From positions 57,104 to 121,103 of the forward strand of contig JALWBR010000012.1 of assembly GCA_027037055.1 (NCBI GenBank): a stretch of DNA of 64,000 bases. The letters are read 5' to 3'. The translations under genes were made by a program, and so were the position numbers. Below, one piece after another: positions 36,213 to 44,594 of the stretch. A model generated the notes under the pieces. That model did no database searches. It had not been told where the DNA came from and saw only the letters and a list, made by a program, of their open reading frames with translations. The stretch is from Aquificales bacterium (lineage in GTDB: Bacteria > Aquificota > Aquificia > Aquificales > Aquificaceae). Position 1 is the stretch's first letter; every line of letters begins with the position of its first letter.

Positions 36213-37271
36213 TCAAGCATAGACCTTCTTTTTCTTCTTGAACATCACAAAGGCTATGATCTCCGCAACAGCCTTGTAAAAAGAGGGGGGAATCTCCTGG
36301 CCCACATCAACGAGGGGATACAATGCCCTTGCTACTCCCTCCCTTCTTATAACGGGTACATTGTATTTCTCCGCAATCTCCACAATCTTTTCCGCTATAG
36401 CACCCTTTCCTTTTGCAACAACAACAGGAGCCTTGTCGGTTTCCGCATTGTATCTGAGAGCTATAGCTATATGGGTGGGGTTGGTTATAACTACACTCGC
36501 CCTCGGTACTTCAGCCATCATCCTACCGCGGGCAAGCTCCCTCATCTTAGCCCTGAGTTTTCCTTTTACTTCAGGATTACCCTCAAACTGTTTATACTCC
36601 TCCTTAACCTCTTCCCTTGACATCCTTATCCTTCTTTCATAATCCCATCTTTTATAAGCCAAATCAAGAAGAGCCACACCGAAGGCAAATATGCCGAGTG
36701 CCAATACAACCGTAAATATTAGCTTAAGCATGGAAATGACCGATTCATTAAGGGGGAAAGCGGGTAATCCTACTATATGTTCAATACTTCCGTGAACGAT
36801 AAAATAGGCGACCCCTATAAGGATTGAAACTTTTAATAAATTCTTGAACAGCTCAAACAGGGTTGTCAAAGAGAACATACGCTTCAAACCTTCAAAGGGA
36901 TTTATCCTTTCCCATTTAAATCCGAGGGGTTTAAGTGTAAATATGAATCCGAATTGGGCAACAAAGGACGCTACAACGACCAAGATTACCACTATGAAAA
37001 GAGGAGCAAGGGTTTTTGACAAGGTAAGGGAAATATCCCTTAGAAGATGATCTATGGTGGCGAAGGCATCACCGTGGTTAATACTTGAAAGTGTTCTTAA
37101 AAAACCCGCGGTTATCTTAAATAGGGCGTATCCGGTAAAGAATAAAACTATTGTAGAAGCAAGTACGGTAAGGGATGTGGCAACATCTATGCTTTTTGCT
37201 ACATTTCCCTCACTCCTTAGCTTTCTTCTGCGATAAGGCGTAGCCTTTTCCGTTTTGTTCTCCTGCGCCAC
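36213..37271 (-). CDS. flhB: Flagellar export apparatus protein FlhB
   Basis: Substrate-specificity switch of flagellar type III export. It begins MAQENKTEKATPYRRRKLRS, the FlhB signature. Four hydrophobic segments follow, and the cytoplasmic tail has the autocleavage motif NPTH (VVITNPTHIAIAL, about residues 262-275). 352 residues. Last gene of the minus-strand flagellar run. Confidence 0.96.
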   Translation of the reverse strand: MAQENKTEKATPYRRRKLRSEGNVAKSIDVATSLTVLASTIVLFFTGYALFKITAGFLRTLSSINHGDAFATIDHLLRDISLTLSKTLAPLFIVVILVVVASFVAQFGFIFTLKPLGFKWERINPFEGLKRMFSLTTLFELFKNLLKVSILIGVAYFIVHGSIEHIVGLPAFPLNESVISMLKLIFTVVLALGIFAFGVALLDLAYKRWDYERRIRMSREEVKEEYKQFEGNPEVKGKLRAKMRELARGRMMAEVPRASVVITNPTHIAIALRYNAETDKAPVVVAKGKGAIAEKIVEIAEKYNVPVIRREGVARALYPLVDVGQEIPPSFYKAVAEIIAFVMFKKKKKVYA

Positions 37272-37274
37272 CCT

Positions 37275-38036
37275 TTACCCCTTAAGGAAACTTATAACAT
37301 CAAATATATACTCCCTCATGTGATTTGCCACCACAAGCCCCAATATGGGCAGGGAGAGTATAAATACGAAGAAGCCTACCATAAGCTGGACGGGTAAACC
37401 CACCATAAAAACATTTATCTGCGGGATGAACCTGTTAACAACCGCAAGGATAACATTGGTAAGCAGGGAAGCTATTAGGACCGGAAGGGAAAGTTTTACG
37501 CCCAGGGAGAAGCTGGCATAAAAGAGATTTAAAAACACATCGGGATTTATAGAAAATATGTTAAACCCTCCGGGTGGTAGGGTTTTAAAACTGTCCATAA
37601 ATCCCACAAGGAGTATCTCCGCACCCCCCAAAGAAAGAAATATGGCGGTTCCCATCATAAGGGAGAATCCAGCCATAACGGTTGTCTGGGGTTGTTGAGG
37701 TAAAAACATCATTAAAAATCCGAGTCCCATACTTGTTGCAATTATCTCACCCGCTATATATATGGCATCAAATATAAATCTCAAAATAAGACCGGTTACA
37801 AAACCGAGGGATATCTCGCTGATAGCATAAGCCAAAAACTGATAAAAGGAGGAGTATTGGATTGTCTCAACATCCCCGAGTATAAAAACGGAAAAGGAGA
37901 GAGCCATAGTAAGGAATAGCTTTACATTAACAGGTATAAACTCCCTACCGAATATGGGGACCATAAGGAGAAAAGAAAACATCCTTAAATAAACGAGGGA
38001 TAATGTTAAAAGTGCATCTATATCAAGAACGGGCAT
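37275..38036 (-). CDS. fliR: Flagellar export gate protein FliR
   Basis: A 253-residue membrane protein of the export gate. About seven hydrophobic segments are visible, with RMFSFLLMVPIFGREFIPVN near the start and VNRFIPQINVFMVGLPVQLM near residue 200, both family hallmarks. It sits between fliQ (1 bp) and flhB (3 bp) in the standard P-Q-R-B order. Confidence 0.95.
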   Translation of the reverse strand: MPVLDIDALLTLSLVYLRMFSFLLMVPIFGREFIPVNVKLFLTMALSFSVFILGDVETIQYSSFYQFLAYAISEISLGFVTGLILRFIFDAIYIAGEIIATSMGLGFLMMFLPQQPQTTVMAGFSLMMGTAIFLSLGGAEILLVGFMDSFKTLPPGGFNIFSINPDVFLNLFYASFSLGVKLSLPVLIASLLTNVILAVVNRFIPQINVFMVGLPVQLMVGFFVFILSLPILGLVVANHMREYIFDVISFLKG

Positions 38037-38037
38037 A

Positions 38038-38307
38038 TCACCTAAGGTATGCGGGTATATTTATAATTAGCTCCTTTGTATAATCAACCATTTTTGAAAG
38101 CATCCATCCGCCCAACAGGAAAACGGTAACATAGGCGGCAATGATTTTGGGTATGTAGCTTAATGTCATCTCCTGAATCTGGGTTGCAGCCTGAAAGATA
38201 CTTACAACGAGTCCCACAACAAAGGTTGCCATAAGTATGGGGAAAGCCATCAAAAATGTCATCTCAAGGGCTTTTTGACCGAGGGTTATGACAGTCTCAG
38301 CATCCAT
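38038..38307 (-). CDS. fliQ: Flagellar export gate protein FliQ
   Basis: 89 residues, two hydrophobic segments (about 17-40 and 48-72), with FQAATQIQEMTLSYIPKIIA, the conserved core of FliQ. It begins directly after the fliP stop. Confidence 0.95.
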   Translation of the reverse strand: MDAETVITLGQKALEMTFLMAFPILMATFVVGLVVSIFQAATQIQEMTLSYIPKIIAAYVTVFLLGGWMLSKMVDYTKELIINIPAYLR

Positions 38308-39012
38308 TTAAGGACCTCCCTCATAACTGCGGACAAGGGAAAGAACTATAAGCTCCCAGCCGTTGGCAAGGACAAACAACATTATTTTAAAGGGCAGGGA
38401 GATAATTTGGGGCGGTATCATAAGAATACCCATAGATATAAGTATAGACGCGACAACTATATCAATTATAAGAAAGGGAAGATACAGAAGGAAAACTATC
38501 TGAAAGGCAGTTGTTATCTCGCTCACCATGAAGGCTGGTATAAGAATACTTAAAGGAACATCCTTTATCTCTTTTATATTTTCCTTTTCCTCCTTATCTA
38601 AATTTGCACTGTCCATAAATACCTTTAGTGTATCCTTCCTTGTGTTTTGACCCATAAATTCCTTAATGGATAAAGCAACCCTTTCAAGGAAAACCGTATC
38701 GTTTATCTGTCTGTTAAGGTAAGGCTGTAAAGCGTTTACATTAATATCCTCAATCACGGGTCTCATAATAAAGAAGGTAAGAAATAGGGATAAGGCGATT
38801 ATCACCTGATTGGGGGGTACCTGAGGAATACCTATTGCCTGTCTTAAAACGGAAAGAACTATAACTATCCTTATAAAAGATGTTGTCATTATGAGTATGG
38901 AAGGTGCAAGGCTTAATACGGTAAGCAGGATAAGGAGCCTTATGGATGTATCAAGCTCCGCTCCGCCTATTCTTAAGTCAATCGGCGGTATTATTTGAAG
39001 TAATGCGATCAT
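38308..39012 (-). CDS. fliP: Flagellar export gate protein FliP
   Basis: Core export gate subunit. Signature blocks are LAPSILIMTTSFIRIVIVLS, VLRQAIGIPQVPPNQVIIAL and a C-terminal MLFVLANGWELIVLSLVRSY. The start is uncertain: ATG at 39012 (MIALLQIIPP) gives 235 residues and overlaps fliO by 35 bp, while the frame is open to an ATG at 39057. FliP usually has a cleaved signal; the N-terminus here is short and only weakly signal-like. Confidence 0.9.
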   Translation of the reverse strand: MIALLQIIPPIDLRIGGAELDTSIRLLILLTVLSLAPSILIMTTSFIRIVIVLSVLRQAIGIPQVPPNQVIIALSLFLTFFIMRPVIEDINVNALQPYLNRQINDTVFLERVALSIKEFMGQNTRKDTLKVFMDSANLDKEEKENIKEIKDVPLSILIPAFMVSEITTAFQIVFLLYLPFLIIDIVVASILISMGILMIPPQIISLPFKIMLFVLANGWELIVLSLVRSYEGGP

Positions 39013-39271
39013 CCTCTCTGTATATAATATCAGCTCCCTTTTCCGTAAAACATACAACTATTAGCTTATCTTTAACATATATCTCCGCTATAAAAATATT
39101 CTTGGCTAAGGGTATGACTTTTTTTACCTTGACATTCTCTCCCTCATAAAAGCCTTTTCCCCACCTGACCCTCTGAAGAAAGGGAACAACCGCGGGCAAG
39201 ACAATGAATATAAGAAGAAGAACTATTATCAAGGATATAAATACTTTAAGCAGATAATCAAAAAAATCCAT
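38978..39271 (-). CDS. fliO: FliO-like flagellar assembly protein
   Basis: 97 residues with one N-terminal membrane segment (MDFFDYLLKVFISLIIVLLL) and a short cytoplasmic domain (VKKVIPLAKNIFIAEIYVKD, KLIVVCFTEKG) of the FliO beta type. FliO sequences are poorly conserved; the call rests on this layout and its place between fliL and fliP. FliO helps FliP assemble. Confidence 0.8.
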   Translation of the reverse strand: MDFFDYLLKVFISLIIVLLLIFIVLPAVVPFLQRVRWGKGFYEGENVKVKKVIPLAKNIFIAEIYVKDKLIVVCFTEKGADIIYREDDRITSNNTAD

Positions 39272-39769
39272 TTAGGTAGATTGTACAACAAACTCGGTAA
39301 AGTAAAGGTTCCTTACTCCCCCCTTTACAAGGATGGTGTTTATCCTTTTTATAAGCTCAAATCTTAATCTCTCCTTACCTTCTGGTGTTCTTATATCACT
39401 GTAAGTTTTACTGCTCAAAATATCTATAACCGCATCCTTTATGATGGGTAACCTCTTTTCAACCTCCTTACTTACCTCCTGATCCGACAGTTCAAGGGTT
39501 ATAGAAACTTTGGCATACATTTCCACACCCGGATCCGCCAGATTTACTATGAAGGTGCCGAGATCAAACATTACACCTATCTCTGTAGGCTTGGCTTCAG
39601 CCTTCTGTTTTTCTCCTCCCTCCGCCTGTTTTCCTTTAAAAAAAAAGAAGTAGGCGCCCCCACCGGCGGCGGCCAGCAGGATGAAGAGCGCCACAAAAAT
39701 AAACAGCCCCTTCTTACCGCCCTTCTTCTGCTCCTTCTCTTCCTTGGCTTCCTTTTCTTCTTCCGCCAT
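39272..39769 (-). CDS. fliL: Flagellar basal body-associated protein FliL
   Basis: A charged N-terminal tail rich in Glu and Lys (residues 1-22) leads to one membrane segment (LFIFVALFILLAAAGGGAYF), an EGG/KA linker and a periplasmic stomatin-like domain (YAKVSITLELSDQEVSKEVE, KRLPIIKDAVIDILSSKTYS). 165 residues. It supports stator function and torque. It lies between flgE and fliO. Confidence 0.92.
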   Translation of the reverse strand: MAEEEKEAKEEKEQKKGGKKGLFIFVALFILLAAAGGGAYFFFFKGKQAEGGEKQKAEAKPTEIGVMFDLGTFIVNLADPGVEMYAKVSITLELSDQEVSKEVEKRLPIIKDAVIDILSSKTYSDIRTPEGKERLRFELIKRINTILVKGGVRNLYFTEFVVQST

Positions 39770-39774
39770 TACTA

Positions 39775-41262
39775 TTATCTTACCAGATTGATCGTTTCAT
39801 CCATAACGGTATCAGCGGATCTTATAACCCTCGCATTCGCCTGATAAGCCCTCTGGGCTGAAATAAGATTAATAAACTCCTTAGCTATATCCACATTGGA
39901 CATCTCCAGCATGCCTGATCTTACCTTCTCCGCACCTCCCGGGGTCATTATAGTGGGTGTTGAAATGGCTGTATAAAGGTTTGCACCCCTCTTTATAAGT
40001 TCCTCGGGATCGGAGAAAACAGCAATGCCTACCCTGTAGAGGGGCAAGGATTTTCCGTTGGAGTAAACGCCTACAACAGCTCCATCCTCCGAGAGGACAT
40101 AAACATCTACCAGATCACCCTTTGAATATCCGTTTTGATCCGCCGTAACAGTGAAGTCAGCAGCATACTGATTTATGTAAGAATCTACAACAAGATCCTC
40201 ATTTGTAGCATCCGCGTCAAAGGCGGTGTCCGGCAAATCGGTTGTGGATTCCGATGCAAGCTCCTCACCTATCATTAAAACCATGGCATTGTCGCCAGAA
40301 AGAAATCCCTCAGATATTTGACTGCCGAGAAGTCCCCCCGGTGCGGTAGTGAGACCTGCGGGAGGAGGGTTTGCATCATTAAAGAGTCTGAAGAAGTAAT
40401 ATCTCTTGTTACCTATGGTATAAGCCTGAAGCTGACTCTGGGTCGGATCGGAAGGCTTAAAGGGTTTACCATCGGAGCTGAAAAGCAATCTTACATAGTT
40501 ATATCCGCCGTCCGTACCATCCCTATAAGCATCGGAGATAAGGTTCTCCTTAACACCGTCCTCATTGTAGTCGGACAGAACAAATATTCTCCATTCATTA
40601 TTACCAACCTTTTTAAAGAAAATATCCGCCTGATAAGGATTCCCCAGTGTGTCATAAATTGTAATACTGTATTTATAGTTGTAAGAGGATGGATTGTCGG
40701 GATCAAAGGTAGCAACGGAAGGAGGTGAGGCATCCGCATTTAAATTAGTTGGTTGCAGAAAACTTATTTTTGATGTTGCTTCAGGGTCAAGCTGTTGCAA
40801 GATCCTTACATCCTCCAAGCCCGTTCCTACGGTTTCACCTCTCTCATTTACCCTGAATCCTTGAAGTTTTAGACCGCCGGAGTTCACCATGTATCCGTCC
40901 CTGCTAAGTCTGAAATGTCCGTCCCTCGTGTAATAGTATGCACCCGTTATGGGATCCTTAAGAATGAACAAGCCCCTTCCTTGTATGGCAAGATCTGTAT
41001 TTATTCCCGTCTGTTTGAAGTTTCCTATGGTCCATATCTTTTGGGTGCTGTCAACAACAACACCCGCACCGTAAGTGGTTGACTTCATCGTGTTAGTTAC
41101 CGTATTTAGTCCTATGGTAACGGAAGATACTACATCCTGAAATAAGGGTCTGTTCCCTTTGAATCCTATGGTATTAACATTTGCCATATTGTCCGCGGTA
41201 ACATCCATCCAGAAGCGGTACGCATCAAGCCCCGTTATTGCATTAAAGAAACTCCTAAGCAT
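39775..41262 (-). CDS. flgE: Flagellar hook protein FlgE
   Basis: Hook subunit. N-terminal rod/hook family block: FNAITGLDAYRFWMDVTADN, then MANVNTIGFKG. C-terminal block: LEMSNVDIAKEFINLISAQR, then AYQANARVIRSADTVMDETI. Between are variable surface domains. 495 residues. It overlaps flgD by 8 bp. Confidence 0.95.
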   Translation of the reverse strand: MLRSFFNAITGLDAYRFWMDVTADNMANVNTIGFKGNRPLFQDVVSSVTIGLNTVTNTMKSTTYGAGVVVDSTQKIWTIGNFKQTGINTDLAIQGRGLFILKDPITGAYYYTRDGHFRLSRDGYMVNSGGLKLQGFRVNERGETVGTGLEDVRILQQLDPEATSKISFLQPTNLNADASPPSVATFDPDNPSSYNYKYSITIYDTLGNPYQADIFFKKVGNNEWRIFVLSDYNEDGVKENLISDAYRDGTDGGYNYVRLLFSSDGKPFKPSDPTQSQLQAYTIGNKRYYFFRLFNDANPPPAGLTTAPGGLLGSQISEGFLSGDNAMVLMIGEELASESTTDLPDTAFDADATNEDLVVDSYINQYAADFTVTADQNGYSKGDLVDVYVLSEDGAVVGVYSNGKSLPLYRVGIAVFSDPEELIKRGANLYTAISTPTIMTPGGAEKVRSGMLEMSNVDIAKEFINLISAQRAYQANARVIRSADTVMDETINLVR

Positions 41263-41902
41263 CCTTCACACCTCCGGCATATAAAATCTGAGAGGCACTT
41301 GCCTGCCTTCCAGACTCAAGATCAAAAATAAGCTCCCCGTTTATAATACCGACAGCGGTAATGGTATCTTCGTAACCGAGGGCGACAAAATCTATCTCAA
41401 GCCCATCTTTAATAACTTTTATGGTATATTGACCTTTGGGAAGATCACTTATATCAAGCTTATTAAGACCCCTTGAAAGATCCATCTCTATCTCTTTAAC
41501 TTTCTGATCACCGTCGTAAATTTCAATCTTCACACCCTCCATATCCTCGGGGGATAAAAGGTAATATGTGCCTCCCTTTACCGTATCAATCGTATCCGTT
41601 GAAAAGACAAAAGACTTACCTATAAGGGATACACCGTTTATAAAGGTCATTTGATTAAACCACCCCGATATGCTGTTTATAAAAGTCTGAACATCGTTAA
41701 AAAACCTTATCTGATTTAATCTGACCATATCCTCAAGCATCTTGGAAAGATCGTTATCTTTAAAAGGATCCTGATACCTTAAAGTCTCAAGGTATATCTG
41801 CATAAATTCGGTGGAAGTCAGATTATCAAAGGATTGGATATAATCACCGCTCACCACCTTAGGTTCGGGAGGTTTCACCTCATAAGGGTTAATATAATTC
41901 AT
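41255..41902 (-). CDS. flgD: Flagellar hook cap/assembly protein FlgD
   Basis: Scaffold for hook polymerisation. N-terminal conserved block FMQIYLETLRYQDPFKDNDL is followed by MVRLNQIRFFNDVQTFINSI, then a Tudor/FnIII-like region (VKIEIYDGDQKVKEIEMDLS-like). 215 residues. Its ATG overlaps the stop of the upstream AbrB-type gene by 4 bp, so flagellar and antitoxin translation are coupled. Confidence 0.92.
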   Translation of the reverse strand: MNYINPYEVKPPEPKVVSGDYIQSFDNLTSTEFMQIYLETLRYQDPFKDNDLSKMLEDMVRLNQIRFFNDVQTFINSISGWFNQMTFINGVSLIGKSFVFSTDTIDTVKGGTYYLLSPEDMEGVKIEIYDGDQKVKEIEMDLSRGLNKLDISDLPKGQYTIKVIKDGLEIDFVALGYEDTITAVGIINGELIFDLESGRQASASQILYAGGVKDA

Positions 41903-42144
41903 TTTGTACCTCCCTTCTTCCTTAACTCTTCCTGCAAAATCTCAGAAAAGCTCTTTGATGGCTTAGCCTTTTCCTCACCTATAATACCTTTAAAGTCATA
42001 AATTCTTTTTTCCTTTTTCAAGACCACCTTATCATCCTGAACCTCTATCTTCAATATGTCTCCTTCCTTCAACTCCATCCTCTTCCTTATATCACTCGGC
42101 AGGGCAATAAGTCCTCTTGCCATTACCTTTACAATTTCTTCCAT
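41899..42144 (-). CDS. AbrB/MazE-family DNA-binding protein, probable VapB-type antitoxin
   Basis: 81 residues. The SpoVT-AbrB swapped-hairpin domain is MARGLIALPSDIRKRMELKE followed by GDILKIEVQDDKVVLKKEK. A C-terminal tail (SKSFSEILQEELRKKGGTK) would bind the toxin. It is divergent from a PIN-domain gene 79 bp away and overlaps flgD by 4 bp. It therefore leads the flgD-flhB run. Such proteins usually repress their own promoter, which would here tie flagellar expression to the toxin pair (inference). Confidence 0.85.
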   Translation of the reverse strand: MEEIVKVMARGLIALPSDIRKRMELKEGDILKIEVQDDKVVLKKEKRIYDFKGIIGEEKAKPSKSFSEILQEELRKKGGTK

Positions 42145-42152
42145 GTTAAGTA

Positions 42153-42215
42153 TATATATATGAAAATTTTTGATGTTGTCAAGTGTTTGACATTTTCACA
42201 TGTATGACATATTTT
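42153..42215. promoter_or_regulatory. Mirror-image divergent promoters of the AbrB and PIN genes
   Basis: TGTCAA-gtgt-TTGACA (42177-42192) is a perfect palindrome that supplies a consensus -35 box to each strand. On the plus strand a 17-bp spacer leads to TATTTT (42210-42215), 8 nt before the PIN ATG. On the minus strand an 18-bp spacer leads to TATATA (42158-42153), 8 nt before the AbrB ATG. Both mRNAs look leaderless. The palindrome is also a natural operator for the AbrB-type protein. Confidence 0.65.
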
Positions 42216-42223
42216 ATTGTTTG

Positions 42224-42622
42224 ATGATAGCGGTTGATACTGACATTTTAATTAACTTCCTTACCGGCAAGGATGTTGAAAGTATAGAAAGGCTATTCAG
42301 AAGCCTTGAAGCAAAGAAGATGAAGATATTACTACCCGCTCAGGTAATCCTTGAACTCGTATTATTACTTGAAAAGGAATTTAATTGGCAAAGGGAAGAT
42401 ATATACAAGGTTGTATATACCCTATTAAATGATCCTCTGTTCAAATCCTATGAAAAGGATGAGCTAATAAACGCTATAAAAATCTACAAAGATCGCGGAA
42501 TTTCCTTTAACGACGCCATGAAGATAATGTATGAGGATGTAGATGAGATAATAAGTTATAACAAAGACTTTCAAAGGGCGGAAGTAAAGTTGAAAAAACC
42601 GACGAAAGCAAGGAAAGGATAG
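42224..42622 (+). CDS. PIN-domain ribonuclease, probable VapC-type toxin
   Basis: 132 residues, starting MIAVDTDILINFLTGKD. PIN active-site acids are present: D5, E44 (QVILELVLLL), D97 (SFNDAMKI) and D115 (YNKDFQRA). The frame is open from an ATG at 42200, but the family start and the promoter position favour 42224. It is oriented opposite to its likely AbrB antitoxin and to all flanking flagellar genes, and ends 1 bp from the fliI stop. The divergent layout is unusual for vapBC, which is normally an operon. Confidence 0.85.
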   Translation: MIAVDTDILINFLTGKDVESIERLFRSLEAKKMKILLPAQVILELVLLLEKEFNWQREDIYKVVYTLLNDPLFKSYEKDELINAIKIYKDRGISFNDAMKIMYEDVDEIISYNKDFQRAEVKLKKPTKARKG

Positions 42623-43903
42623 CTACTTTTTTAACTTTTCATAGAGATTCTTCAAATCTTCAATACTTTGCTCAAAATCTATTTTTTGACGGAAGTCCTG
42701 CTTGAAAAATCCGATAATATCTTCTTTATGTTCAAGGAATAGATCAATTATGGGATTGGATCCTGGAGAGTAAAGACCCATGTTTACAAGATCCTCCATT
42801 GATTCATAGGAACTCATAAGCTCCCTCAAAAACATAGCCATCTCCATGTGCTTACTATCCACAAGCTTGGGCATTAATCTGCTTAAACTCTTTATAGGAT
42901 CTATGGCGGGATATATACCCATGTTAGCCCTTTTCCTTGATAGGATTATATGACCGTCAAGTACCCCCATAAGGGAATCCGCGACAGGATCAAGACTTAT
43001 ATCATCTCCCTCCACGAGAACACTAAATATACCCGTTATACTTCCCGCCTTAGTAAAGGCACCGCAACTTTCTACTATCTTGGACATTAAATAAAACACG
43101 GAAGGTGTGTATCCTTTCAGGGTGGGAGGTTCACCCGCAGCAAGACCCACCTCCCTCTGTGCCATAGCAAACCTTGTAATAGAATCCATTATAAATAAGA
43201 CATTCAGTCCCTTTGAGGCAAAGTATCGCGCATGGGCTATGGCGCTTATGGCACCCTTAACCTTAACAATGGGGGGCTGATCCGCGGTTGAGACAACAAC
43301 AACACTTCTTCTTAAACCTTCACCTATAACATCTTCAACATACTCCTTAACCTCCCTTCCCCTCTCACCTATGAGAGCCATAACCACCACATCCGCCTCG
43401 CTGAATTTGGTTATCATGCCCAAAAGCGTACTTTTACCTACGCCCGCCCCCGCAAATATACCTATCTTCTGACCCTTCCCGAGGGTAAAAAGGGCATTGA
43501 TTGATCTTACACCCGTATCAAATATGTGGGTTATTTTCTGTCTCTCAAGAGGGTTAATGCTTTCAATATCTATGGGCATCCTTTCCTTGGATAGGACCTT
43601 GCCATCAAAAAGGGAAACACCGAAAGGATCAACAACCTTACCCAAAAGCTCCTCTCCCACATAGGTTGAAACCCTCTCCCTTCTTATATAAACTTTGTCC
43701 TCCGCTTTTATACCTGAAACATGCCCGAAGGGCATAACTATACATCTATCCTCGGAAAACCCTATTATCTCGCCCCTTATCTTTTCACCTTCCGATGTAA
43801 TAATCTCCACAAGATCACCTATGGCACCTTCCGTATTGTAAGCTTCCACATATACACCGCTTACCTTAACTACCTTCCCGTAAATCCGAAGTATGCCCCT
43901 CAC
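42623..43903 (-). CDS. fliI: Flagellar export ATPase FliI
   Basis: Hexameric ATPase that powers protein export. Walker A is FAGAGVGKSTLLG, with ALIGERGREVKEYVEDVIGE and Walker B LNVLFIMDSITRFAMAQREV, and AGEPPTLKGYTPSVF. 426 residues. It overlaps fliH by 38 bp. Its stop abuts the convergent PIN gene. Confidence 0.96.
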   Translation of the reverse strand: MRGILRIYGKVVKVSGVYVEAYNTEGAIGDLVEIITSEGEKIRGEIIGFSEDRCIVMPFGHVSGIKAEDKVYIRRERVSTYVGEELLGKVVDPFGVSLFDGKVLSKERMPIDIESINPLERQKITHIFDTGVRSINALFTLGKGQKIGIFAGAGVGKSTLLGMITKFSEADVVVMALIGERGREVKEYVEDVIGEGLRRSVVVVSTADQPPIVKVKGAISAIAHARYFASKGLNVLFIMDSITRFAMAQREVGLAAGEPPTLKGYTPSVFYLMSKIVESCGAFTKAGSITGIFSVLVEGDDISLDPVADSLMGVLDGHIILSRKRANMGIYPAIDPIKSLSRLMPKLVDSKHMEMAMFLRELMSSYESMEDLVNMGLYSPGSNPIIDLFLEHKEDIIGFFKQDFRQKIDFEQSIEDLKNLYEKLKK

Positions 43904-44594
43904 CTTTTAATACCTCATCAATAATATCTTCCACAATGTCATCATACTTCCGTTCTATCCAAAACTTTTCCGTTTCAACCTTTATCTCCCCCTCTTTAAG
44001 ATTTTCATCAACCAAAAGATTTATCTGAAGCCCGGGAATTTGAGCCTTCAGCATGTTTATTGACCCCTCAACCCTCACAATGTCCTCCTTACTTACATAG
44101 ATATTCAGGGAACCCGAAAGCTCCAACGATCTATCAAATATTTCCGTCAATACCCTGCCTATTATTTCTTCATGAGGTATATAATCGCTGAGGACCAACT
44201 TCTTTAAGGCAATCTTGGACACCTCCGCCATCTCCCTTGATATCTCCAACCTTCTTGATGATATGGATTCCTTAGTAGTTTCACATACACTTTTTATAAC
44301 ATTTTCCTTAAGTTTCTCCTCGTAAAGCTCCCTTTCAAGCTTTTCCACTTTCTTCTTTAAGGCGACCAATTCTTCCTTTAATCTTTTATTCTCCTCCATA
44401 TATACATCCCTTTCCCTCTTAAGATCCTCACTCTTCTTTTTATACTCACCTACTTCCCTTTCATATAATTCCTTCAGCCTTTCATAAGCCTCCCTGCATT
44501 CAACGAGCTGTTCGGAAACACTTTTGTTTGAGGGCTTGGATCTGTTTGGCATGTTACCGTGTTCATTGTGAATGGGTTTAAATTCCTTAGACAT
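43866..44594 (-). CDS. fliH: Flagellar assembly protein FliH
   Basis: Regulator and stator of FliI. 242 residues: a disordered start, a long coiled coil (about 30-100) rich in Glu/Lys, then a compact domain (AEVSKIALKKLVLSDYIPHE, EEIIGRVLTEIFDR, then LNIYVSKEDIVRVEGSINML) typical of the V-ATPase E-subunit-like fold. Placed between fliG and fliI with overlaps on both sides. Confidence 0.88.
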   Translation of the reverse strand: MSKEFKPIHNEHGNMPNRSKPSNKSVSEQLVECREAYERLKELYEREVGEYKKKSEDLKRERDVYMEENKRLKEELVALKKKVEKLERELYEEKLKENVIKSVCETTKESISSRRLEISREMAEVSKIALKKLVLSDYIPHEEIIGRVLTEIFDRSLELSGSLNIYVSKEDIVRVEGSINMLKAQIPGLQINLLVDENLKEGEIKVETEKFWIERKYDDIVEDIIDEVLKGEGHTSDLREGS

